DNA of 50,311 nucleotides, from positions 1 through 50,311 of the forward strand of contig JAKANS010000015.1 of NCBI GenBank assembly GCA_021823625.1, read 5' to 3'. Positions 1-7,710 of the stretch are shown one piece after another; positions within the stretch are counted from its first letter, which is position 1; each line of letters starts with the position of its first letter. The DNA comes from a bacterium. Lineage in GTDB: Bacteria > Verrucomicrobiota > Verrucomicrobiia > Limisphaerales > J093. The notes below the pieces were generated by a model. It searched no databases. It saw only the letters and a list, made by a program, of their open reading frames with translations, and was not told the DNA's origin. Made by a program: the position numbers and the translations under genes.

Positions 1-117
1 AAGCAGAACGAGTCGCTCAAGGAACGGGTCGCGGGCGATCTATCAGCCATCAAGGCCAATGCCAAGCTGGTGCGCTCCTTTTTTGGCGCCCCAAGTGTAG
101 CCTATGCTAAGGACTGA
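1..117 (+). CDS. C-terminal end of an unidentified protein (partial)
   Basis: An open frame enters from the left edge and stops at TGA 115-117, giving 38 residues that start KQNESLKERV and end AYAKD. The composition (charged helix followed by LVRSFFGAP) looks like the tail of a real protein, but I do not recognise the family. The last six or so residues overlap the probable left end of the adjacent IS630 element (candidate TA junction at 98-99), so the native 3' end may have been replaced by IS sequence. Function unknown. Confidence 0.4.
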   Translation, partial: KQNESLKERVAGDLSAIKANAKLVRSFFGAPSVAYAKD

Positions 118-1273
118 TCAGTAAGCGGCCAGCGCGCTCACGTCTCCTGATGGCCGGTCTAACCGGTGCAGGAGTTTGGCGAGGTCGGCACGGGTGAACT
201 TCCATTCGAACGGTCGGGCGATGGCCTCGTAGCGTCGCTCAAACCCGTGTAGCCGGTCCGCCACCGCCTCCAGGTTGGGAAAATCGTTCGGGGGGAGCAC
301 CTTTCGCTGGATGATCGAGAAGGAGATCTCGCTTGGGTTGAGCCAACTGGCGTGCACCGGTCCGTGGATCCCGTGCACATTGGAGTAGCGGGATTGAAGC
401 CGCTGAACGCTACGCTGGCCGCGCTGGGAAGAGCCCTTGTCCATGATCCAGCACACCCGGCGGGCCGGGCGAGACGGTTCCTGGTGCATGACCTGGGCGA
501 CCAGCCGATCGAAAGGCGCGATACCGCTCTTGGCTTCACAGCGAGCGAAGAGTTTGGCCCGGTGCACATCCCAGGCCGCCAGGTAAGCCCACGCCCCCTT
601 CCGCTCAGACTCATGCTCGACCTTCCTGGGCCGCTTCGGTGCGGGAGACACGGTGCCATGCAGACGGCGGCGGGCTTGGATGCTGGTCTTCTCGTCGGTC
701 GAGCGCCCGAATTCATCCGCCGGCAGATCCTGGCCCTGCCATTGGCCCTGGTAGAGATCCAGAATCCGTCCGGCTTTCGGGGCGAAATCCGGATCGCGGG
801 GGAAGATCCAGCAGCGAGGCTGCCAGGGCCGGATGGCATCCTCGTGGATCCCAGCGCCAGAGCGTCGTCCCGCTGACCTGCGCGACCAGACCGCTCTGGC
901 AGACGTGTCGAGTCAGTTCCTCCACACTCCAACGCGACAAGGGGACGTGATGGGGGGCGGGCAGTTCACAGGCCCGGGCCTTAACGCGGACGACCAGTTC
1001 TGGGGGGAAAAGACCGGGGCGGCCCGGTCGGGGACGTTCCTCCAACCCGGGTAGGCGCTCTTCGAAAAAGCGTTTGCGCCATTGGCTGACGACTTCGCGC
1101 CGGGTGTCCAGGCAACGGGCGATGTCATCGTGGGCGCGGCCCTCGGCGGCCTGGAGTACCCTTTGGGCGCGGAGCACCTGATCATACGGCAACGTATACT
1201 TGGCAGCACGGCTCGCCAGTTCCGCTCGCTCTTGGTCGGTGAGCTCGATTTTGAATGGGCTGGTTCGAGGCAC
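118..1273 (-). pseudogene. IS630-family transposase, single-base frameshift
   Basis: Read on the minus strand from a GTG at 1273, the first half carries two helix-turn-helix domains (LPYDQVLRAQRVL, ARCLDTRREVVSQWRKRFF) and runs correctly to LWRW. There an extra G (CCC at 850-852 on the plus strand) throws the frame, and that reading ends at 713. Dropping one G restores the usual continuation IHEDAIRPW...FPRDPDFAPKAGRILDLYQG. The second half, in frame to the stop at 118, keeps the DDE catalytic set: STDEKTS, MDKGSS (where family members usually have DNGSS) and HASWLNPSEI. Apart from this one base the protein would be about 385 residues, normal for the family. There is no A-rich slippery motif at the shift, so a mutation or sequencing error is more likely than programmed frameshifting. 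Confidence 0.85.
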
Positions 1274-1275
1274 AT

Positions 1276-1299
1276 GGCGGACATGCCGTAATGTCCGCC
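1276..1299. repeat. Perfect 9-bp inverted repeat upstream of the IS630 transposase
   Basis: GGCGGACAT at 1276-1284 is followed after a 6-base loop by its exact reverse complement ATGTCCGCC at 1291-1299. It sits just upstream of the transposase start at 1273. A second small palindrome, AATACG-TTAT-CGTATT, lies at 1313-1328. They could be a transposase-control hairpin or sub-terminal transposase binding sites; which one cannot be decided from sequence. Confidence 0.45.
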
Positions 1300-1496
1300 A
1301 ATTGCAAGGTATAATACGTTATCGTATTTATGGAATAGCCCCCTAAGGATTCAGGCGGGCGTGGAACCACAGCTTTGCGTTTGGAGCAATTCCGCGGCGA
1401 GGATACCTTGCGGCCGGTTGCGTAAAACTGTCGCCTATGAAACGTTCCTGTCTCGCAGTCTGCGCCGCGTCGCCGACCGAACCCCAGCCGCCCGTC

Positions 1497-3617
1497 ATGT
1501 TTCCAGTTTGGCGGTGGCTTATCTGTGGCTTGTTCCTGCTCTCGGCCGTGCTGCCCACGCGGGCGGCCACGCCCAAGCGACCGGTCGCGGACGAGTATTT
1601 CGGCACGCGGATCGTCGATGATTACCGCTGGCTCGAAGCCGGCAACGACCCGACGGTTCAGCAGTGGAGTGACGAGCAGAACGCCAGGACGCGGGCATAC
1701 CTGGACGCGCTGCCGGGCCGCCCGGAACTGGCGAAGCGCCTCACCGAACTGCTCAGCGACCAAGCGCCCACCTGGTTCAACGTCATCGACCGCCAGGGCG
1801 TGTTGTTTGCGATGAAGATGCAGCCGCCCAAAGCGCAGCCATTGCTGGTGGGGCTGAAGTCGTTGGACAGCCTGGAAGGCGAACGTGTCTTGCTCGACCC
1901 GCTCACGCTCGATCCCTCCGGCGAAACGGCAATGGACTTCTTTGTGCCATCGCTCGACGGCAAATGCGTCGCGGTGTCGCTGTCGCGGAAAGGCACGGAG
2001 CGCGGCGACGCGCATGTTTATGACGTGGCAACCGGCCAGGAACTTGCCGGGGACGCCGTTCCCGCCGTGAACACCGGCACCGCCGGCGGTTCGTTGGCCT
2101 GGACGGCCGAGGGCTTTTTCTACACCCGCCATCCGCTCGCAGGCGAACGGCCGAAGGCGGATCTCGGTTTTTACCAGCGGGTCTATTTCCACAAGCTGGG
2201 CACATCCACGAAGGCTGACCGCTACGAGTTGGGCAAAGACTTCCTCCGCATTGCGGAAAACTTCCTGACCAGCTCCGCCGACGGCCAATGGGCGGCGGAC
2301 TTGGTTCAAAAGGGCGACGGTGGTGAGTACGAGTTGTTCCTGCGTTCGCCAGACGGCGCGTGGACAAAGCTCGCGACGTACGAAGACCGAATCGTCCAGG
2401 TCCGTTTCGGCCGGGACGCTGCGCTGTATCTGCTTTCGCGGAAGGGAACGCCGAACGGCCAGGTGCTGCGCTTGCCGCTGGTGCCCGGCCAACTGGCGTT
2501 GGCGCAGGCCAAGGTGGTGGTGCCGGAAGGCGACGCAGCGATCGAAGAAGTCCTGCCCGCGAAGACGCGGCTCTACCTGGCCGAGCAACTCGGCGGGCCG
2601 AACCGCGTGCGCATGGTGGCACTTTCTGGCGAGGCGTTGGGCACGATTCCCGCACCGCCCGTCACCGCGCTGGGTGGCCTCGAGGGAGTCGGCGGCGAGG
2701 ACGATGTCGTGGTGTCGATCACCGGTTACCTGTCGCCGCCGGGCCTGTTCCGCTTCGCCGCCAAGGAGGGCCAGCTTCACGCCACGCCATACGCGGCGAA
2801 GTCGCCGGCAGACTTGAGCGCGTACGAGGTGGTGCGCCAGGAATGCGTGTCCAAGGACGGCACGAAGGTGCCTTTGAACATCGTTTGCCGGAAAGGGCTG
2901 AAGTTCGACGGGCAAAACCCGACGCTGTTGACCGGCTACGGCGGCTTCGGCATTTCGATTACGCCGCGCTTCAATCCCGCGCTGCCGGTGTGGTTGGAGG
3001 CCGGCGGGGTGTTCGTGGAAGCCAACATCCGGGGCGGCGGTGAGTTTGGCGAGACGTGGCACCAGCAGGGCATGCTGCACCACAAGCAAAACGTCTTCGA
3101 CGACTTCCTCGCCGCCGCGCGCTGGCTCGTCGCGCACCGGTACACCTCGCCGGACAAGCTGGCCATCGAAGGCGGTAGCAACGGCGGCCTGTTGATGGGC
3201 GCGGCGCTGACCCAGGCGCCTGACTTGTTCAAGGCGGTCGTGGCGCACGTGGGCTATTTCGACATGCTGCGTTTCGAGGTCGCGCCCAACGGCGTCTTCA
3301 ATACCACCGAGTACGGCACGGTGAAAAACGAAGCGGACTTCCGGGCGTTGGCCGCGTATTCGCCGTACCAGCACGTAAAGGATGGCACGCAATACCCGGC
3401 GGTGCTTTTCCTCACCGGAAAGAACGACCCGCGCGTCGATCCGTTCCATTCGCGCAAGATGGTGGCGCACCTGCTGGCCTCAGGCACGAAGCAGCCGGTC
3501 CTGCTGCGCACCGCCGACACCGGCCACGGCATCGGCACGCCGCTGGCCGAGCGCATTGCGCAAGCCGTGGATACGGACGCCTTCCTGTTTCAACAACTGG
3601 GGATGAAGGCGAAGTAG
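1497..3617 (+). CDS. Prolyl oligopeptidase (peptidase family S9A), exported
   Basis: This is a serine protease that cleaves short peptides after proline. The N-terminal half is the seven-bladed propeller (DEYFGTRIVDDYRWLE opening, typical of S9A) and the C-terminal third is the alpha/beta hydrolase domain. Numbered from the ATG at 1437, the triad is Ser581 in GGSNGG, Asp664 in KNDPRVD and His697 in TGHG. The frame is open from 1437, but the ATG at 1497 starts immediately with a good signal peptide (MFPVWRWLICGLFLLSAVLP, then TRA before ATPKRP), so I prefer 1497; the enzyme is probably periplasmic. Length, about 706 residues, is normal for the family. It stands alone, between an IS and decayed genes. 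Confidence 0.92.
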   Translation: MFPVWRWLICGLFLLSAVLPTRAATPKRPVADEYFGTRIVDDYRWLEAGNDPTVQQWSDEQNARTRAYLDALPGRPELAKRLTELLSDQAPTWFNVIDRQGVLFAMKMQPPKAQPLLVGLKSLDSLEGERVLLDPLTLDPSGETAMDFFVPSLDGKCVAVSLSRKGTERGDAHVYDVATGQELAGDAVPAVNTGTAGGSLAWTAEGFFYTRHPLAGERPKADLGFYQRVYFHKLGTSTKADRYELGKDFLRIAENFLTSSADGQWAADLVQKGDGGEYELFLRSPDGAWTKLATYEDRIVQVRFGRDAALYLLSRKGTPNGQVLRLPLVPGQLALAQAKVVVPEGDAAIEEVLPAKTRLYLAEQLGGPNRVRMVALSGEALGTIPAPPVTALGGLEGVGGEDDVVVSITGYLSPPGLFRFAAKEGQLHATPYAAKSPADLSAYEVVRQECVSKDGTKVPLNIVCRKGLKFDGQNPTLLTGYGGFGISITPRFNPALPVWLEAGGVFVEANIRGGGEFGETWHQQGMLHHKQNVFDDFLAAARWLVAHRYTSPDKLAIEGGSNGGLLMGAALTQAPDLFKAVVAHVGYFDMLRFEVAPNGVFNTTEYGTVKNEADFRALAAYSPYQHVKDGTQYPAVLFLTGKNDPRVDPFHSRKMVAHLLASGTKQPVLLRTADTGHGIGTPLAERIAQAVDTDAFLFQQLGMKAK

Positions 3618-3700
3618 CCGGAATTTCAGGGTTGTGACGGGGGCGGAAGCTAGAAGCCTTGGTTTGCTGGCCAACGATCAAAGAACCCCCCATCAAGTAG

Positions 3701-4219
3701 TTCTCGTTGTCTCCGCAAATCGCGGCCGACGCGGGTCTCAACGAGCGCGCGGTCAAGTTGCATCGCCACGGCATGGTGACCAGGCTGCGTGTCAAGCGGT
3801 CCACCATCGATGGATACAACCTGCTGCCCGCGCTCGAGGGTGAAGCCGTCTGGCCGTGCCACGAGTTCATCTATTGGACTGACGACGGCAGCGTCGCGGC
3901 CCGGCGTTACGACCAGTGGAAGGTCACCTTCCTGCGGCAGAACGCCCACGGGTTGCACGTGTGAATGGAGCCTTTCGAGGCGCTGCGCGCGCCCTTGATC
4001 GGCAATCTGCGCTCCGCTCCGTTTGAGCGCGCTGAGTATGAGAGCTATGGCTACAACCAGTGGTTCGCCGAGCACATGTTCGTGTTCGCGCCCGCCGGTG
4101 CCTACGTCGGGCAGTGGCTGCAAAGCTTCCGCGAGTTCCCGCCGCGTCGGAAGCCCGGCAGCTTCAACCTCGACCGCGTAATGGTAGCGGTGACCAGCCA
4201 ACCGGGCAGCGGCAAATGA
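3701..4219 (+). pseudogene. Arylsulfatase fragment (C-terminal part only) with in-frame stop
   Basis: The frame after the stop at 3698-3700 reads STIDGYNLLPALEGEAV, then FIYWTDDGSVAARRYDQWKV, which is the characteristic C-terminal segment of bacterial arylsulfatases. A TGA at 3962-3964 interrupts it after HGLHV, where the family normally has tryptophan (TGG). The same frame then continues APFERAEYESYGYNQW, AEHMFVFAPAGAYVGQWLQSF and PPRRKPGSFNLD to the stop at 4217-4219. The whole catalytic N-terminal domain, including the CxPxR formylglycine motif, is missing upstream. This is therefore a dead remnant with both an N-terminal deletion and a nonsense mutation. Confidence 0.85.
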
Positions 4220-4427
4220 CGCTGCGCTCAATGACACGCTGACTCAACCCACCGGGCCGCACCCGTCCCAGCCGGGTGTGGCCCACCTTGGAGCGCGGGA
4301 TTCATCCCGCTTCAACGAACGAATGAATGCAGAGGCAGAGAGCACCGAGGACGCTTCGAAATTTCGGATCGTGAAGTGGACTGAAGCCTGCGCTCCCATT
4401 CAAGTTCTGAAAGCCACAACCAGGAAA

Positions 4428-4855
4428 ATGAAAACCACCCGCACACAAAACCGCCCCGCCGCCGCACTCGTTGGCGCGCTGGCGTTGATTGCGACCGTCG
4501 TGCAGGCTGCCGATCCGCTGCCTTCGTGGAATGACACCGTGCCGAAGAAAGCCATCGTGGCGTTCGTCGAGCGCGTAACCCAACCCGGCTCCCCGGATTT
4601 CGTGCCGGCCGCCGGCCCATCGCCGCGTTCGACAATTCGGATGGCGACCTGCAAATGCTCCCATCCACCGCCGCCGGCCGCGGTGCGCGCTTCTGCCGCT
4701 ACGTCCATTACACCGACGCCGGGTGCGAGTGGGCCTATGACCGCCAGTCCAGCATCGGCCGCCTCGGCTAAGGTCACGATGAAGCCAGGGCCAAAGGCTG
4801 GACCGTCGTGAGCTTGAAGGACGACTGGAAGCGGGTTTTGCATTCGGACAACTGA
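4428..4855 (+). pseudogene. HAD-family phosphatase, internally deleted and broken
   Basis: The 5' part starts at ATG 4428 behind AGGA. It encodes a signal peptide (MKTTRTQNRPAAALVGALAL...VVQAA) and the start of a secreted haloacid-dehalogenase-like phosphatase (DPLPSWNDTVPKKAIVAFVE, SPDFVPAA). At about 4607 the sequence jumps, in another frame, to the C-terminal part of the same family: RPIAAFDNSDGDLQML (HAD motif IV), RGARFCRYVHYTDA, EWAYDRQSSIGRLG, an in-frame TAA, then AKGWTVVSLKDDWKRV to TGA 4853-4855. The DxDGT nucleophile motif and roughly the middle of the protein are deleted. The gene carries a deletion, a frame change and a stop. Confidence 0.82.
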
Positions 4856-5221
4856 CTGCCATGGACCATGTTTGGGATGCGCGTACGGGGCAGGCTTCAA
4901 TGAGCGGGCTCGAGTGTCGCGCTCGTCAGCGATTCGACCTGCGCCGCCAGGATCTGGCCTTGCTCTCCATGCCCTCGGCTTCCTTTGCCAGCAGGGCGGA
5001 GCGCTGTTCAACAATGGAGTTGCCCGCCGGCCGCGTTGCCGTCAGCCGCATCCTCTCGAAATTGCGGCCGGCCACGGGGCCTCGCGCCCGCACCGCCTCT
5101 TGGGTTCTCGTGAAAGCATGATTAGCGGTGCCGAAACCGGCCATTGGTGAAAGGAAACCCCAAGGCGGTTGAACCTTTCTTCGGGTGGGGTGTCGAAAGC
5201 CATACCGGTTCATTCGTTGCC
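4856..5221. other. Intergenic, no supported gene
   Basis: About 370 bases between the HAD remnant and the HPr gene. Short open frames exist on both strands but none shows recognisable domains. Given the two decayed genes just upstream it may be eroded coding DNA. No tRNA, terminator or clear promoter was seen. Confidence 0.5.
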
Positions 5222-5584
5222 ATGAAGACTACCAAAGTACTTGTGCCCTGGCAGGAAGGGTTGCACGCCCGGCCGGCCGCCCGGCTGGTGCGACGGATTC
5301 GCCATCTGCGCTCGCGGATTCTGCTCCGCACCGGCCAACGGGTGGCCGACGGCAGAAGCATTCTCTCGGTCCTCATGCTCTGCGCCACGCTCAACACCGC
5401 GATCGACATCGAGGCGTCCGGCGAGGACGAGGAAACCGCCATCCGCGTCGTGGAAAGCCTGTTCGTGGATCCGACAGTTTCGGATTGGGATCAATCGGAC
5501 GGCGACCTGGCCCTGGAGTTCGGCGCGGATGGCGCATTCGGCGCCCACCCCTTGCCGGAATCCAAAGCGACCGGCACGACGTGA
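5222..5584 (+). CDS. ptsH: HPr-family phosphocarrier protein
   Basis: The protein is a small relay that takes phosphate from enzyme I and passes it to EIIA domains. Numbered from the ATG at 5222, His15 falls in the phosphorylation motif GLHARPA and Ser46 in the regulatory motif (ADGRSIL). Both match the classical HPr numbering exactly, which supports this start over the upstream in-frame one at 5144. The HPr fold takes up about residues 1-88. A further 30 residues (DPTVSDWDQSDGDLALEFG...) form an acidic, probably unstructured tail beyond the normal HPr length. No enzyme I or HPr kinase lies in the window. Possible partners are the two HTH-EIIA proteins at 29.0 and 31.7 kb. A regulatory, PTS-Ntr-like role is inferred. 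Confidence 0.85.
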   Translation: MKTTKVLVPWQEGLHARPAARLVRRIRHLRSRILLRTGQRVADGRSILSVLMLCATLNTAIDIEASGEDEETAIRVVESLFVDPTVSDWDQSDGDLALEFGADGAFGAHPLPESKATGTT

Positions 5585-5680
5585 CCGGCATGGCTTTCCC
5601 CCGACCGAGTTCAAGAAGTCCCGCGACCGCGGTGCCGCTCAACGCGGGAATTCGGTCGTAGTCTTCGGCCGCGCGCGGGC

Positions 5681-6250
5681 TCAACGCCGCCGCCGCTGAG
5701 CCATCAGCACACCCGCCAGCGCGCCGCTGAGATGGCCTTCCCAGGAAATCGGGCCGTTCTGCGGCAACACGCCGTAAAAGAGGCCGCCGTACAGCACCGC
5801 CACCAGCACCGCCACAAAGGCAGCCCGCCAACTCCGCAAGACGAATCCGGCCGCCACCAGGTAAGTGGCCAGGCCGTAAATCAGTGAACTCGCGCCCAGG
5901 TGCACCGTGCCGCCACGGCCGATCAGCCAGGTGCCCAGCCCGGCGGCGATCCAGATGCCCGCCAGCGTCGGCCACGGCCGGTAGCGCCGATCCGCAAACA
6001 GCAAGACCAGCAGCACGAAGAGGGGAAAGGCGTTCGCGAGCAGGTGCGCCGCGTTCGCGTGCAACAGCGGCGCGAAGACCACGCCGATCAGGCCCGGCGC
6101 GGTGCGGGGCACGATGCCGAAGTTGCGCAGCCCGGGCAGCAGCATCGTGGCGAAGCCGACCAGGAACAGCACGCCGACCAACGTGGCGCTGGTCGGCACG
6201 GCTTCATTCCAACGATCGCCTCGGGCAGCCATGCGCGTGCGGCCGTTCAT
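5681..6250 (-). CDS. Rhomboid-family intramembrane serine protease
   Basis: The protein is a multi-pass membrane protein of about 190 residues with the rhomboid core: HANAAHLLANAFPLFVL (the HxxxHxxxN-like helix), GASSLIYGL with the catalytic Ser of GxS, and EGHLSGALAG with the catalytic His. Hydrophobic segments begin at about TLVGVLFLVGFATMLL. Such enzymes cut substrate transmembrane helices within the inner membrane. I place the start at the ATG at 6250; the frame is open to 6274 (TTG) and a second ATG lies at 6232. It follows the ABC ATPase gene by about 36 bases on the same strand, so the two may be cotranscribed. Substrate unknown. Confidence 0.82.
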   Translation of the reverse strand: MNGRTRMAARGDRWNEAVPTSATLVGVLFLVGFATMLLPGLRNFGIVPRTAPGLIGVVFAPLLHANAAHLLANAFPLFVLLVLLFADRRYRPWPTLAGIWIAAGLGTWLIGRGGTVHLGASSLIYGLATYLVAAGFVLRSWRAAFVAVLVAVLYGGLFYGVLPQNGPISWEGHLSGALAGVLMAQRRRR

Positions 6251-6286
6251 CTCCCGCCGGCCGGCCGCGGTCAAGCCTCCCGCCGC

Positions 6287-7411
6287 TCAAAGCGCCTGAC
6301 CCGTCGCCCCGTCGAAGGCGTGCGCCCGATCGAGTCGCAGCGTGACGGTAATGCGTTCGCCGGGGCGCACCGCTGTCACGCACGTCACCTGCGCCACCAA
6401 CCGGCAGCCTTCCGCGTCCAGATGGAGGCACGCGCCGTCCGCGCCCAGCGGCTCCACCAACTCGACCAGTGCGTTCAGCGTTTCGCCCGCGGACTCCGCG
6501 CCGGCGCTGCCCAGAACGACGTGTTCCGGCCGCAAGCCCAGCGTGATGGTCCGGCCGCCGCGGTCCGCCCAGCGCGTTGCCAGCGTGCCGGGCAACGTCC
6601 ACGGCCGACCGGGCCGGCCTTCGGCGGCGGCGAACTGCCATTGGCCATCGCGGGAAGTCAGCGTGCCCGGGATCAGATTCATTGGCGGCGACCCGATGAA
6701 GCCGGCGACGAAGACATTTGCCGGTTGCTCGTAAAGCTCGCGCGGCGGCGCGACTTGCTGCAATGCGCCGGCGCACAACACCGCCACGCGGTCGCCCAGG
6801 CTCAGCGCTTCGGCCTGGTCGTGGGTGACGTGCAGCCACAGGCCGCCGAGTTCGCGATGGACGCGCGCGATCTCGCGTCGGAGCTGCGCGCGCAACGGGG
6901 CGTCCAGCGCGGCCAGCGGTTCGTCGAGCAGCAGCACCCGTGGCCGGTTGATCAGCGCCCGCCCAAGCGCGACGCGCTGGCGTTCGCCGCCGGACAATTC
7001 GCCCGGGCGACGGCCGAGCACCGGCGCGAGACCCAACAGGGCGGAGACTTCGCGGACGCGCGTCTCGATTTCCGCGCGCGCCACGCGGCGCAGGCGCAGG
7101 CCCAAAGCCAGGTTTTCGAAGGCGCTGAGATGCGGGTACAAAGCGCCGCTTTGAAAAACGAAACCGACGCCGCGCGCCGCCGGCGGCACCCCCGCCAGGT
7201 CGCGATCGTCCATTTGAATGCGGCCCGCGGAAGGCGTCTCGAGGCCGGCGATGAGGCGCAAGAGCGTGGTTTTGCCGCACCCGGAAGGACCGACCACGGC
7301 GAGCAACTCGCCGCTGGCGACGGCGAGGTTGAGCGAACGGATGGCCGGCACCGTCCGGCCGTGCGGCCCGACGAAGTCTTTGCTGACGTTTTCCAGGACA
7401 ATGCCCGCCAT
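6287..7411 (-). CDS. MalK/UgpC-type ABC importer ATP-binding protein, orphan
   Basis: The protein is an ATPase of the CUT1 (sugar or glycerol-phosphate) importer class, 374 residues. It has Walker A VGPSGCGKTT, a Q-loop VFQSGALYPHLS, the signature LSGGERQR, Walker B VLLLDEPLAALD and the switch His in THDQ. It also has the C-terminal regulatory TOBE-like region (LGLRPEHVV...RLDRAHAFD). The start is ATG 7411 (MAGIVLENVSKDF); the open frame extends upstream but that part lacks homologous character. No permease or binding protein is encoded nearby. MalK-type ATPases often serve several importers, so a shared energiser is plausible, but its transporter is unknown. Confidence 0.9.
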   Translation of the reverse strand: MAGIVLENVSKDFVGPHGRTVPAIRSLNLAVASGELLAVVGPSGCGKTTLLRLIAGLETPSAGRIQMDDRDLAGVPPAARGVGFVFQSGALYPHLSAFENLALGLRLRRVARAEIETRVREVSALLGLAPVLGRRPGELSGGERQRVALGRALINRPRVLLLDEPLAALDAPLRAQLRREIARVHRELGGLWLHVTHDQAEALSLGDRVAVLCAGALQQVAPPRELYEQPANVFVAGFIGSPPMNLIPGTLTSRDGQWQFAAAEGRPGRPWTLPGTLATRWADRGGRTITLGLRPEHVVLGSAGAESAGETLNALVELVEPLGADGACLHLDAEGCRLVAQVTCVTAVRPGERITVTLRLDRAHAFDGATGQAL

Positions 7412-7612
7412 GCCGGGCGAGCTTCGGCGAACCCGCCGGAGGCGTCGAGGGCGGAGTCGATTTTTACACTTCCCGCGCGGGCGGGATGTCCCGATGCTGT
7501 TCGCGCAGCACGCCCGGCGAAGCCGAATACCACACCGGCGACGCTCCACCGGGATTTCTCGCGCGGGACCCGCCGCATCCCTTCCGGCCCGATCATTCAC
7601 GTGCACGGGCGG

Positions 7613-7632
7613 CACAGGCACGAATGCCTGTT
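7613..7632. repeat. Stem-loop in the gltB leader region
   Basis: ACAGGCA at 7614-7620 and TGCCTGT at 7625-7631 form a perfect 7-bp stem around CGAA. It lies in the 275-300 base gap between the divergent ABC ATPase gene and gltB. There is no U-run, so it is not a standard terminator. It may be a dispersed palindromic repeat or a leader hairpin. The rest of the gap shows no gene and no convincing promoter. Confidence 0.35.
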
Positions 7633-7710
7633 GCGTTGCGGGGTACAAGTGGTTATTAATCTCGAAATTTTGGACACGAACGCAGAGTGAACGGAACGAA
7701 CCGAACGAAG

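Larger units (their letters stand above)
100..1340 (-). mobile_element. IS630-family insertion sequence, degraded
   Basis: The element is defined by the frameshifted IS630-type transposase at 118-1273. IS630 elements insert at TA. A candidate left end lies next to TA 98-99 and a candidate right end lies next to TA at 1344-1345. The sequence at 100-113 and the reverse complement of 1327-1340 agree at about 9 of 14 positions (shared core C-TAT-C). That is weak, so the outer limits are approximate while the element type is firm. Confidence 0.55.

Noticed and set aside
1182-3470. 762-codon open frame on the minus strand opposite the prolyl oligopeptidase
   Set aside because: It mirrors a well-supported gene on the other strand; its composition is rich in Arg, His and Ala with no domain, typical of antisense shadows in GC-rich DNA.
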